Shown: one piece after another, positions 45,389 to 55,927 of the stretch
How the letters are laid out: every line of letters begins with the position of its first letter
Numbering within the stretch: the first letter of the stretch is position 1
DNA from: RYN-230 sp963704995
GTDB lineage: Bacteria; Actinomycetota; Actinomycetes; Streptosporangiales; Streptosporangiaceae
Direction of reading: 5' to 3'
DNA: 64,000 bases
Assembly (NCBI GenBank): GCA_963704995.1
Contig: CAVPIM010000009.1
Location: 682,001 to 746,000 of the forward strand
The notes under the pieces: model-generated
The model's database searches: none
Told to the model about the DNA's origin: nothing
The model's input: the letters and a program-made list of their open reading frames with translations, nothing else
Program-made: the position numbers and the translations under genes

Positions 45389-47057
45389 TGAATAGCGCCC
45401 TCGCGGGCTGGCTGCAGCTTGCCCTGCTCGTGGCCGCGCTGGCCGCCTGCTATGTGCCGGTCGGCAACTACATGGCCCACATCTTCACCACGGACAAGCA
45501 CTGGAAGGTCGAGCGCGGCATCTACAAGGTGATCGGCATCGACCCGAAGGCCGATCAGAGGTGGAGCGCGTACCTGCGCAGCATGCTCGCGTTCTCCGTG
45601 GTCAGCGTGCTGTTCCTGTACGGCCTCCAGCGGCTGCAGCACTACCTGCTGCAGTTCGTCGGGCCGCACATGGCCAACGTCCCGCCCGCCCTGGCCTGGA
45701 ACACGGCTGCCTCGTTCGTGACCAACACGAACTGGCAGAACTACTCCGGCGAGTCCACCATGACCTACCTGGTCCAGATGGGCGGCCTCGCGGTGCAGAA
45801 CTTCATGTCCGCCGCGGTCGGCATCGTGATCGCCATCGCGCTGGTCCGCGGGTTCATCCGGTCCAGGACCGACAAGCTGGGCAACTTCTGGGTGGACGTG
45901 ACCCGGATCACGATCCGGTACCTGATCCCGCTGTCGATAATCGGCGGGATCGTCCTGATGGCAGGCGGCGCGATCGACAACTTCGCCACCTACCACACGG
46001 TGCACACCCTGTCCGGCGCGCACCAGACCATCGTCGGCGGACCGGTCGCCTCGCAGGAGGTCATCAAGGACGCCGGGAACAACGGCGGCGGCTTCTTCAA
46101 CGCGAACTCCTCGCACAGCTTCGAGAACCCGAACCCGTTCACGAACTGGTTCGAGATCTTCCTCCTGCTGCTCACCGCGTTCGCGCTGCCGCGGACCTTC
46201 GGCAAGATGGTCGGGGACAACCGGCAGGGCTATGCGCTGCTGGCGGTCATGGTGGTCATCTGGCTGGCCGCGGTCGGCGGGATCAGCTTCTTCGAGGCCC
46301 AGGGCGCCGGGATGGCCCCGCAACTCGCGCACGGCGCCATGGAGGGCAAGCAGGTCGCGTTCGGCACGCCCGGCTCGTCGCTGTTCGCCGCCTCGACCAC
46401 GACCACCTCGACCGGGTCGGTGAACTCCTTCCATGATTCGTTCACCCCGTTCGGCGGCGGCATCGCCTTGTTCGACATCGCGCTGGGCGAGATCGCGCCC
46501 GGAGGGGTCGGCGCCGGGCTGTACGGCATCCTGGTGCTGGCGATGGTCACGGTGTTCGTGGCCGGGCTGATGGTCGGCCGGACCCCGGAGTACATCGGCA
46601 AGAAGATCCGGCCGGCCGAGATGAAGTACGCCGCGTTGTACTTCCTGACCCTGCCCGTGATCACCCTGGCCGCGGCGGGGCTGTCCATCGGGCTGAAGAC
46701 ACCGCAGGCGTCGATCAGCAACCCCGGGCCCGCACGGCCTGACCGAGATCATGTACGCGTTCGCGTCCGAGGCGAATAACAACGGCTCGGCCTTCGCCGG
46801 CCTGACCACGAATACGCCCTGGTACAACACGGTCGGCGGCATCGTGATGCTGATCGGCCGGTTCGCGCCGGAGATCTTCGCGCTCGGCCTGGCGGGCTCG
46901 CTGGCCCGGCAGAGTCCCGGTGCCCGCCAGCGCCGGGACGCTGGACACCAGGACACCGCTGTTCGTCGGCATGCTCGTCGCCGTCATCCTCATCCTGGTC
47001 GGCCTGACCTACTTCCCGGCCCTCGCGCTGGGCCCGTTCGCAGAAGGACTGCACTGA
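45388..47057 (+). CDS. kdpA: potassium-transporting ATPase subunit A (two frame changes, 46.72 and 46.92 kb)
   Basis: K+-channel-like subunit of the KdpFABC pump. ATG 45388 overlaps kdpF. Visible selectivity and family regions are WNTAASFVTNTNWQNYSGES, DAGNNGGGFFNANSSHSFEN, TTTSTGSVNSFHDSFTPFGG and, in the second frame, ASEANNNGSAFAGLTTNTPW. The frame breaks at about 46.72 kb (gggccc run) and again at about 46.92 kb; removing one base at each gives about 556 residues, the normal size, ending FPALALGPFAEGLH. The stop overlaps the kdpB start (TGATG). Confidence 0.93.
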
Positions 47058-49179
47058 TGTCTGTAACCACGACACCTGAGGCCCCGGCGGGCACGCGGGC
47101 GGACGACCGCCGGCACCGATCGCCGGGTCGGGGGCGGCCTGCTCGACCCGAAGATGCTCTGGCACTCGCTGCCGGACGCGTTCAAGAAGCTGGACCCGCG
47201 GGTCCAGCTCAGGAACCCGGTCATGTTCGTCGTCGAGGTCGGCGCCGTGCTGACCACCGGCACGGCCATCGCCCACTCGTCGGTCTTCAACTGGACGATC
47301 GTCGTCTGGCTCTGGCTCACCGTGGTCTTCGCCAACCTGGCCGAGGCGGTGGCCGAGGGCCGGGGCAAGGCCCAGGCCGAGACGCTGCGCCGGACCAAGC
47401 GGGAGACCGTGGCCCGGCGGCTGACCGGCTGGCAGCCCGGCCAGACGGACGTCCGCGAGGAAGAGGTGCCCGGCACCCAGCTCACCCTCGGCGACTACGT
47501 GGTCGTCGAGGCGGGCGAGATCATCCCCGGTGACGGCGACGTCGTCGAGGGCGTCGCCTCGGTGGACGAGTCGGCCATCACCGGCGAGTCCGCCCCGGTC
47601 ATCCGGGAGTCCGGCGGTGACCGGTCCGCGGTCACCGGCGGCACCAAGGTGCTGTCCGACCGGATCGTCGTGAAGATCACCTCCAAGCCCGGGGAGACCT
47701 TCATCGACCGGATGATCGCGCTGGTCGAAGGGCGCGAAGCGGCAGAAGACGCCGAACGAGCTGGCGCTGAACATCCTGCTCGCCGCGCTGACCGTCATCT
47801 TCATGCTCGCGGTGATCACGCTGCAGCCGATGGCGTTCTACTCCAAGGCCCCGCAGACCCTGGTGGTCCTGGTGGCGCTGCTCGTCGCGCTGATCCCGAC
47901 CACGATCGGCGCGCTGCTGTCCGCGATCGGCATCGCCGGCATGGACCGGCTGGTCCAGCGGAACGTGCTGGCCATGTCCGGGCGCGCGGTCGAGGCGGCG
48001 GGCGACGTGAACACGCTGCTGCTGGACAAGACCGGCACGATCACCATCGGCAACCGGCAGGCGACCGAGTTCCTCCCGGTGGACGGCGTGTCCGCGGAGC
48101 AACTCGCGGACGCCGCGCAGCTGTCCAGCATGGCCGACTACACCCCGGAGGGCCGGTCCATCGTGGTGCTCGCGAAGGACCAGTACGGCCTGCGGGAGCG
48201 GCACGAGGGCGAGCTGAAGGGCGCCGAGTTCGTGGAGTTCACCGCGCAGACCCGGATGAGCGGCGTGGACCTGGCCGATGGGCGCCAGGTCCGCAAGGGC
48301 GCCGCCGCCTCGGTCTCCCAGTGGATCCGGGACAACGGCGGCACCCCGCCGGCCGGCCTCGGGCAGATGGTGGACAGCATCTCCGGTGTCGGCGGCACGC
48401 CGCTGGTCGTGGCCGAAAAGGCCAACGGGACCGCCCACGCGATGGGCGTGATCTACCTCAAGGACATCGTCAAGGAGGGCATCGCCGAGCGGTTCGCCGA
48501 GATGCGCAAGATGGGCATCCGGACCGTCATGATCACCGGCGACAACCCGCTGACCGCCAAGGCCATCGCGGACGAGTCCGGCGTGGACGACTTCCTCGCC
48601 GAGGCCACGCCGGAAGACAAGATGGCGCTGATCAAGAAGGAGCAGGAAGGCGGCCACCTGGTCGCGATGACCGGGGACGGCACCAACGACGCCCCCGCGC
48701 TCGCCCAGGCCGACGTCGGGGTGGCCATGAACACCGGGACTTCCGCGGCCAAGGAGGCCGGGAACATGGTGGACCTGGACTCCAACCCGACGAAGCTCAT
48801 CGAGATCGTGGAGATCGGCAAGCAGTTGCTGATCACCCGGGGCGCGCTGACCACGTTCTCCATCACCAACGACGTGGCCAAGTACTTCGCGATCATCCCG
48901 GCCATGTTCGCCAGCGTGATCCCCGCCCTGGGCAAGCTCAACATCCTGCACCTGCACAGCCCGGACTCGGCGATCACCTCGGCGATCATCTTCAACGCGC
49001 TGATCATCGTCGCGCTGATCCCGCTGGCCCTGCGCGGTGTCCGGTACCGGCCCTCGTCGGCGTCGGCGATGCTCCGCAGGAACCTGTGGGTCTACGGCGC
49101 AGGCGGCCTCATCGTCCCGTTCATCGGGATCAAGATCATCGACCTCATCATCATGAACATCCCAGGATTCGGCGGTTGA
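47057..49179 (+). CDS. kdpB: potassium-transporting P-type ATPase subunit B (two frame changes, 47.12 and 47.73 kb)
   Basis: Catalytic subunit. P-type ATPase motifs are present: AITGESAPVIRESGGD (actuator TGES), LLDKTGTITIGNRQATEF with the phosphorylated Asp, MITGDNPLTAKAIA and MTGDGTNDAPALAQADVGVA. ATG 47057 opens MSVTTTPEAPAGTR in one frame; the frame changes near 47.12 kb to MLWHSLPDAFKKLDPRVQLR and again near 47.73 kb (FIDRMIALVEG to NILLAALTVIFMLAVITLQP). Reconstruction gives about 707 residues. It is coupled to kdpA and followed seven bases later by kdpC. Confidence 0.94.
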
Positions 49180-49186
49180 GCCAGTC

Positions 49187-49828
49187 ATGAATCGTCTTCC
49201 GAGCATTGTCCGGCAGCACATCGCTGCGCTGCGCGGCCTGCTGCTCTTCACCGTGATCACCGGGATCCTCTACCCGCTGGTCATGTTCGGGGTGGCCCAG
49301 GGCGCCTTCCACAACCAGGCCAACGGCTCCCTGGTCAGCTACAAGGGCCACGTGGTCGGCTCCAGCCTGCTGTGCCAGGAGTTCGTGGACGCCAAGGGCA
49401 ACCCGCTGGTGCAGTACTTCCAGCCCCGGCCCTCCAACGCGACCAGCGGGGCCAAGACCGACTACGGCTGCGACCCCGGCTACTCCGCCGCGTCCAACCT
49501 GGGCCCGAACAACCCCACGCTGGTGCAGCTGATCAAGCAGCGGCAGAAGGCCTACGCCGCGCTCAACCACGTGAAGATCTCGCAGATCCCGCCGGACGCG
49601 GTGACCGCGTCCGGGTCGGGCCTGGACCCGGACATCTCCCCGCAGAACGCCTACCTGCAGGTGAACCGGGTCGCCGCGGCGCGGCACGCCAGCCCGGCCG
49701 CGGTCCGGGCCCTGGTCAGCAAGTTCGTCCAGGGCCGCAACCTCGGCTTCCTCGGCGAGCCCCGGGTGGACGTCCTCACCCTCAACATCGCGCTCGACCA
49801 GCAGTTCCCGCTGCCGGCCGGGCACTAG
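49187..49828 (+). CDS. kdpC: potassium-transporting ATPase subunit C
   Basis: 213 residues, intact. One N-terminal helix (LRGLLLFTVITGILYPLVMF), then the KdpC periplasmic domain with GSSLLCQEFVD, YFQPRPSNATSG, ASGSGLDPDISPQNAYLQVN and a C-terminal FLGEPRVDVLTLNIALDQ. It stabilises the KdpAB complex and increases K+ affinity. Seven bases follow kdpB. Confidence 0.96.
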   Translation: MNRLPSIVRQHIAALRGLLLFTVITGILYPLVMFGVAQGAFHNQANGSLVSYKGHVVGSSLLCQEFVDAKGNPLVQYFQPRPSNATSGAKTDYGCDPGYSAASNLGPNNPTLVQLIKQRQKAYAALNHVKISQIPPDAVTASGSGLDPDISPQNAYLQVNRVAAARHASPAAVRALVSKFVQGRNLGFLGEPRVDVLTLNIALDQQFPLPAGH

Positions 49829-49843
49829 AACGGGAGGCGGCAC

Positions 49844-50608
49844 ATGGTCGCGGGCGCGGCAGCACCGGATCAGGACCGGGGCGCGGCCGTGCCCGCCGCC
49901 CGGCCCGCACCCCGGGAACCGTGCCCGCCGCCGGCAGACCATCCTGGTGGTCGAGGACGAGCCGGCCCTGCTGCGTGCGCTGCGGATCAACCTCCGGGCC
50001 CGCGGCTACGAGGCGGTCACGGTGCAGGCCGGCCGTCCCGCCCTGGAAAAAGCGACGCAACGAAAACCAGACGCGGTGATCCTCGACCTGGGGCTCCCCG
50101 ACCTGGATGGCATCGACCTGATCCGGGAACTGCGGCTGCTCACGTCCGCGCCGGTCATCGTGCTGTCCGGCCGGACCGGGCCGGGTGACAAGATCGGCGC
50201 CCTGGACGCGGGCGCGGACGACTACGTGACCAAGCCCTTCTCCATGGAGGAACTGCTCGCCCGGCTGCGGGCCGCGCTGCGCCGCGACGGCCCGCCGCCG
50301 GCCGCGCGGCCGGTGGCCATCGGCCGCTGCCACCATCGACCTGGCCGCGCACCTGGCCACCCGGGACGGCGAGCAGGTCCGGCTCACGCCGACCGAGTGG
50401 CGGCTGCTGGAGATCCTGATCCGCCACCCGGGCCAGCTGGTCGCGCGGCCGCCGGCTGCTCACCGAGGTGTGGGGGCCCGCCTACTCCAGCAGCAGCCAC
50501 TACCTGCGCTTCCACATGGCCGGGCTGCGGCGCAAGCTGGAGGACGACCCGGCCCGGCCCCGTCACCTGCTGACCGAGCCCGGCATGGGCTACCGCTTCC
50601 AGCCCTGA
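49844..50608 (+). CDS. OmpR-family response regulator, KdpE-like copy 1 (about three balanced frame changes)
   Basis: ATG 49844 follows a GGGAGGC ribosome site. The receiver domain reads TILVVEDEPALLRALRINLR, AVILDLGLPDLDGIDLIREL (phospho-Asp) and GADDYVTKPFSMEELLARLR. The DNA-binding domain appears in other frames as LTPTEWRLLEILIRHPGQLV and EVWGPAYSSSSHYLRFHMAG ending GMGYRFQP. Breaks lie near 49.9, 50.33 and 50.46 kb; the total is a multiple of three (255 codons). It is closely similar to the intact regulator at 53.4 kb. It sits between kdpC and kdpD, so the locus has two KdpE-type regulators. Confidence 0.82.
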
Positions 50609-50799
50609 CCCCAACGCCCCGACCCCGACCCCGACCACGATGACCCCGACCACGAACGCCCTGATCACGAATGCCCCCGGACCACACACTCCCCCCAGAA
50701 ACCACACTCCACCCAGAAACCACACCCGCCCCCAGGCACAGTGCGCGAGGTAAGTGGGCACACTGGGAGTGGGGTTCGTTGCGGAGAAAGAACGGGACC

Positions 50800-53377
50800 A
50801 TGGCCGAGCAGGAGCGTGGGCAGCTCCGGATCTACCTGGGCGCAGCGGCAGGCGCCGGGAAGACCTTCGACATGCTCAGCGAGGGCCACCGGCGGGCCGA
50901 GCGCGGGGCCGACGTGGTCGTGGCCTTCGTGGAGACGCACGGCCGGCCGCACACCGCGGCGCTGCTGGACGGCCTGGAGATCATCCCCCGGGCCCGCGGT
51001 CCCCTACCGGGGCACGACGTTCGAGGAGATGGACCTCGACGCCGTGCTGGCCCGCAAGCCCGAGATCGCGCTGGTCGACGAGTTCGCGCACACGAACGTG
51101 CCCGGCTCGCGGCACGCCAAGCGCTGGGAGGACGTCGAGGAGCTGCTGGCGGCGGGCATCGACGTCATCTCCAACGTCAACATCCAGCACCTCGAGTCCC
51201 TCAACGACGTCGTGCAGAAGATCACCGGCGTGCCGCAGCGGGAAACCGTGCCGGACGCCATGGTCCGCGCCGCCGACCAGGTCGAGCTCGTCGACATTAC
51301 CCCCGAGGCGCTCCGCCGCCGGATGGCGCACGGCAACATCTACCCGCCGGAGAAGATCGACGCCGCGCTGACCAACTACTTCCGCACCGGCAACCTCACC
51401 GCCCTGCGCGAGCTGGCCCTGCTCTGGCTGGCCGACAAGGTGGACGAGGGCCTGCAGCGCTACCGCGCCCAGCACGGCATCCACGGCACCTGGGAGGCCC
51501 GCGAGCGGGTCGTGGTCGCGCTGACCGGCGGCCAGGAAGGCGAGACGCTGATCCGCCGCGGGGCCCGGATCGCCGCCCGGTCCACCGGCGGGGACCTGCT
51601 CGCCGTGCACGTGACCCGGTCCGACGGCCTGACCGGCGCGGACCCGGCCGCGCTGGCCGAGCAGCGCAGGCTGACCGAGTCGCTGGGCGGGACCTACCAC
51701 CAGGTCATCGGGGACGACATCCCCGAGGCCCTGCTCAGCTTCGCCCGCGCCGAGAACGCCACCCAGCTGGTGCTCGGCGCGAGCCGCCGGTCCTGGCTGT
51801 CGTCGGTGCTGACCGGGCCGGGCTTCGGCGCCCGGACCATCCGCGGCTCGGGCGACATCGACGTGCACATCGTGACCCACGCGCACATGGGCCGGGGCCG
51901 CGGGCTGCTGCCCCGCTCCCGCGGCGGGCTGACGCTGCGCCGCCAGCTGGCCGGCTACGCGCTGGCCGTGGTCCTCTGCCCGCTGCTGACCCTGATGCTG
52001 GCCAGCCTGCGCGGCCAGCTCAACCTGACCAGCGACGTGCTCGCGTTCCTGGTCGCGGTCATCGCGGTCGCCCTGGTCGGCGGGTTCGATGCCCGCCGTC
52101 CTGGTCGCGATGGCCGGGTCGCTGCTGCTCAACTACTACTTCACCCCGCCGCTGCACAAGTGGACCATCGCCGAGGCCAACAACGCGCTGGCCCTGGCGG
52201 TGTTCGTGGCCGTCGCGCTGATCGTCAGCTCGGTGGTGGACACCGCGGCCCGGCGGACCCGGCAGGCGGCCCGGGCCAGCGCCGAGTCGGAGCTGCTGGT
52301 CACCACCGCGGGCAGCGTGCTGCGCGGCCAGCGGGCCGTGGAGGCCGTGCTCGACCGGGTCCGCGAGGCGTTCGGGATGGAGTCGGTCACGCTGCTGGAG
52401 TGCGGGCCGAGCCCGGGCACTGCGGCCCACGGCCCGACGACCGGGTGGCACGCGGTGGCGCACTCGGGCGAGCCGCCGGTGGCCCGGCCGTCCGACGCCG
52501 ACGTGGAGGTGCCCGTGGCCGAGACCCTGTCGCTGGCGCTGCGCGGCCGCTCGCTGCCCGCGGCGGACCGCCGGGTGCTGGGCGCGTTCGCCGCCTACGC
52601 GGCGGTGGCGCTGGAGCAGCAGCGGCTGGCCGCGGAGGCCGAGGCGGCCCGGCCCATCGCCGAGGCGGACCGGATGCGCACCGCGCTGCTCGCGGCGGTC
52701 AGCCACGACCTGCGCACCCCGCTGGCCTCGGCCAAGGCCGCCGTGACCAGCCTGCGCTCGGACGAGGTGCAGTGGGGCGAGGAAGACCGCGACGAGCTGC
52801 TGGCCACCGCGGACGAGTCGCTCGACCGGCTGGCCCACCTGGTGGACAACCTGCTCGACATGAGCCGGCTGCAGGCCGGCGCGCTGTCGGTGTTCCCCCG
52901 CCCGGCCGGGCTGGACGAGATCGTCGCCCGGGCGCTCGACGACATCGGGGTCCCGGCGGCCAAGGTCACCGTGGACATCCCGGACTCGCTCCCCGAGGTC
53001 CGGGTCGACCCGGCCATCCTGGAGCGGGTCATCGTGAACCTGACCCAGAACGCGCTGCGCTACTCCCCGGCCGGCACCCCGCCGCTGCTGGCCGCGAGCG
53101 CCCTCGACGACCGGGTCGAGCTGCGGGTGGTGGACCGCGGGCCGGGCATCCCCCGGTCCCATCGCGACCGGATGTTCGTGCCGTTCCAGCGGCTCGGCGA
53201 CACGGACAACACCACCGGGGTGGGTCTCGGGCTGGCCCTGTCCCGCGGGCTCACCGAGGCCATGGGCGGGACGCTGGACCCGGAGGAGACCCCGGGGGGC
53301 GGGCTGACCATGACGCTGTCCCTGCCGGCCGTGCCTGCCGGGCCCATCCCGACGGGCCTGGCAGGCTGGTGGAGTGA
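50800..53377 (+). CDS. kdpD: sensor histidine kinase KdpD (frame changes near 51.0, 52.09 and 53.35 kb)
   Basis: About 859 residues reconstructed from ATG 50800. The KdpD N-terminal domain has Walker A (IYLGAAAGAGKTFDMLSEGH), DVVVAFVETHGRPHT, VDEFAHTNVPGSRHAKRWED and IDVISNVNIQHLESLNDVVQ. A universal-stress-like domain follows (VALTGGQEGETLIRRGARIA). Four membrane helices are near 51.9-52.2 kb (LLLNYYFTPPLHKWTIAEAN). A GAF-like part leads to the kinase core with the H-box AVSHDLRTPLASAKAAV, N-box NLTQNALRYSP and GLGLALSRGLTEAMGG. It senses K+ limitation or salt stress and phosphorylates KdpE. The stop overlaps the kdpE start. Confidence 0.92.
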
Positions 53378-54087
53378 CCCGCGTCCTGGTCGTCGACGAC
53401 GAACCGCAGATCCTGCGCGCGCTGCGGATCAACCTCCGGGTCCGCCAGTACGAGGTGGACACGGCCGCCACCGGGGCCGAGGCACTGACCGCGGCCGGCC
53501 GGCACCCCCCGGACCTGGTGCTCCTCGACCTGGGCCTGCCCGACCTGGACGGGGTCGAGGTCATCGAGGGACTACGCGGCTGGACCCAGGCCCCGATCAT
53601 CGTGCTGTCCGGCCGGGCCGACAGCACCGACAAGGTCGAGGCGCTGGACGCCGGCGCGGACGACTACGTGACCAAGCCGTTCGGCATGGAGGAACTGCTG
53701 GCCCGGATGCGCGCCGCGCTGCGGCGGGCGGTCCCCGCGGCCGACGACCCGGTGATACCGCTCGGCGGCCTGGTCATCGACCTGGCCGCCAAGACGGTCA
53801 CCCGGGACGAGGGGGAGGCGATCCGGCTCACCCCGACCGAATGGCACCTGCTGGAGGTGCTGCTCCGGAACCCGGGCAAGCTGCTTACCCAGCGCCAGCT
53901 GCTGACCGAGGTGTGGGGCCCGGGCTACGCGGACGCGTCCGGCAACCTCCGGCTCTACATGGCCCAGCTGCGGCGCAAGCTCGAACCGGACCCGGCGCGG
54001 CCCCGGTGGCTGCTCACCGAGCCGGGGATGGGCTACCGCTATCAGCCCGGCGGCGCGGCGGGGGACGCCGGGTCAGCCGTGGGCTGA
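53374..54087 (+). CDS. kdpE: response regulator KdpE, copy 2
   Basis: 237 residues, intact, from GTG 53374 overlapping the kdpD stop by four bases. Receiver domain VLVVDDEPQILRALRINLRV, phospho-Asp in LVLLDLGLPDLDGVEVIEGL, Lys in DDYVTKPFGMEELLARMRAA. Winged-helix domain LTPTEWHLLEVLLRNPGKLL and LTEVWGPGYADASGNLRLYM. It is the canonical kdpE position. It activates kdpFABC under K+ limitation in known systems; the GCATGG repeats upstream of the operon are candidate sites. Confidence 0.95.
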   Translation: MTRVLVVDDEPQILRALRINLRVRQYEVDTAATGAEALTAAGRHPPDLVLLDLGLPDLDGVEVIEGLRGWTQAPIIVLSGRADSTDKVEALDAGADDYVTKPFGMEELLARMRAALRRAVPAADDPVIPLGGLVIDLAAKTVTRDEGEAIRLTPTEWHLLEVLLRNPGKLLTQRQLLTEVWGPGYADASGNLRLYMAQLRRKLEPDPARPRWLLTEPGMGYRYQPGGAAGDAGSAVG

Positions 54088-54113
54088 TCCGGCCGCGTTT
54101 ATCGATCTTAATT

Positions 54114-54170
54114 CTGAGACAGAACCTTTAATGGCGCGCCATTAAGTGAGCGCGCAGCTCCGCTGAGACA
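54114..54170. promoter_or_regulatory. 18-bp perfect palindrome flanked by CTGAGACA direct repeats
   Basis: TTAATGGCGCGCCATTAA at 54128-54145 is a perfect palindrome. CTGAGACA occurs at 54114-54121 and 54163-54170, either side. The element lies about 75 bases upstream of the HExxH-family gene and 40 bases after kdpE. It looks like a dimeric-regulator operator overlapping the promoter of the downstream gene. Confidence 0.6.
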
Positions 54171-54219
54171 CAACGGGCGTGGCGGCGAGCGGTAAATGGT
54201 GAGCCGGTGAGCGAAGGTC

Positions 54220-55927
54220 ATGAACGTCCCCCCTCACCAGCTTTCGGCCGGGACCCTGGCCGCGCTCGGCACCGGCGGCGGCGGGGCGGCGGCGGTCAGG
54301 TCGCTGGCGGCCGCGCAGTACAGCAAGCATCTCCTGCTCCTGTGGGCGGTCCGGGATACGGCCCGCAGGACGGGTCATCCGCAGGCCGGCCAGGCCAGCC
54401 GGGGTTACGACCTGCTGGCCGACATCCAGCGCCACGCGCCCGGCGCGGTCGAGGCGGTGCTGCGGCATCCGTCCGTGGGAGCGTGGGCCGAGCGGGCCCT
54501 CCGGGCCCTGCTCCGCGGGGAACCGCGCCGGCCCCGGCGGGCCGGGCGGTAGGCGCCCCGGCTCCGGGCCCGCCCAGCTGGCCGCGCTGGCGGCCGCCGC
54601 CGCGATCAGGGCGCGCTACCCGTGCGCGATCGAGGTCCCGGTCTACCGCGGGGCCGTCACCCTGCCGTCGGTCGGGCAGGTCACGCTCGCGCCCGGGTGG
54701 GTGCCGGCCGGCCAGGCGGCGGGCAGGCCGCCGGCCGGCGGCCCGGCGGCCCCCGGCATGGCCAACGTGCGGTACACGGCGGAGGGCATCCGGGTCATCG
54801 CGGGCCGCCGCCTGGTCCTCATCCCCGCGGACACGCGGACGGATGCTCCCGGATGGCGCGGGCTGCGGTCGCTGCGCGCCACGGCCCGGGGGATGACCCT
54901 CCGCCTGGTGCTCGATGACCTGGACCCGGACCGGATGCCGTCCGCCGGGGATCTCGGCGGTCGGCTCAGCCCGGCGGAAGCCACGCGGTGGCAGCGGATC
55001 CTGCCCCCGGCCTGGGATCTGCTGGCCGACCAGCCCGGGACCACGGCCGAGGAGATCCAGGCCGCGGTCGGGGTGCTGACCCCGCTGCGCCGCCCGGCGC
55101 ACGGCCAGCTCAGCGCCAGTTCGCGGGCGGTGTTCGGCGCCGTGGCCCTGTCACCCCCGGCCGGGGCGCTCGCGCTGGCGGTGACCCTGGCCCAGGAGGT
55201 TCAGCACCTGAAGCTGGGCGCGCTGCTGGACATGGTCACGCTGACCGAGCCCGACGGCGGCCAGCGCTACTACGCCCCGTGGTGTGACCATCCGCGCTGC
55301 GCCGACGCCTGGTGTGAGGATGCCCGGCGGGACGGCGGGCGATGTGACGGAGCCCGGCCGGCCGGGGCCCTGCTCCAGCGGGCCTACGGCGGCCTCGGTG
55401 TCTGCGGCTTCTGGCGGTGGCAGCGCCTGGCGGAGGACCGCGCGGCGGCGGCCCGGGCCCGCGTGGAGTTCACCCGCTGGTGCGAGGCGGCCGCCACGGC
55501 CACGCGGGTCCTGCGGGCCAGTGGCCGGCTGACGCTGGCCGGGCGCGCCTTCGCCGCCGGCATGGCCGCTACCCTGCAAGCCTGGGCGGACGAGAAGATG
55601 CCCGGGGCCGCACCGTTGCCGTCCCGGGCCGGTCACGAACTCCCCCGGAGTCAGCTGACGGTCACGGCCCGGGGGGTGCGCATGCGCGACGAGACCACCG
55701 CACTGCGGGGCACGGTGCCCCCCGGCGGCGGGCCCGGCAACTGGCCGGTCCGGGGTACGGCGTTCCCCGGCGGCGGGCCCGGCTCCGGCCCGATCCTGGA
55801 CGCAGTGCTCCCCAGCGGCCTGGCCGACGTGACCGGGATACCGCTGGGCGACCTGGACAGCTCCGGCCAGTCCCGGCTGGCCGATGCCGCGCGCCGGATA
55901 ATGAGCCGGGGCGGAGACCACTGGTGA
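54220..55927 (+). CDS. HExxH-type peptide-modification (beta-hydroxylase-like) protein, variant motif (frame change near 54.54 kb)
   Basis: The N-terminal part (LSAGTLAALGTGGGGAAAV, AAQYSKHLLLLWAVRDTARR, AVEAVLRHPSVGAWAERALR) and the C-terminal part (IRARYPCAIEVPVYRGAVTL onward) match the actinobacterial HEXXH putative peptide modification family linked to FxSxx-type RiPP systems. The frame breaks near 54.54 kb; one indel restores about 570 residues. The metal motif reads LAQEVQHLKLGALLD: the first His of HExxH is Gln (CAG). Where members usually read PWRDDPRP-GALLQ, this protein has a Cys-rich insert (C-x4-C-x4-C-x9-C). No radical SAM partner or FxSxx precursor is seen. It overlaps the next gene (GTGA). 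Confidence 0.75.

Noticed and set aside
45388..53377. kdp genes as true pseudogenes
   Set aside because: Conservation continues perfectly in shifted frames over full length, kdpC and kdpE are intact, and operon overlaps are preserved, so sequence errors explain the breaks better.
54220..55927. Complete FxSxx-COOH RiPP cluster
   Set aside because: No radical SAM maturase and no short precursor ending in an FxSxx motif could be found between 53.4 and 57.4 kb.
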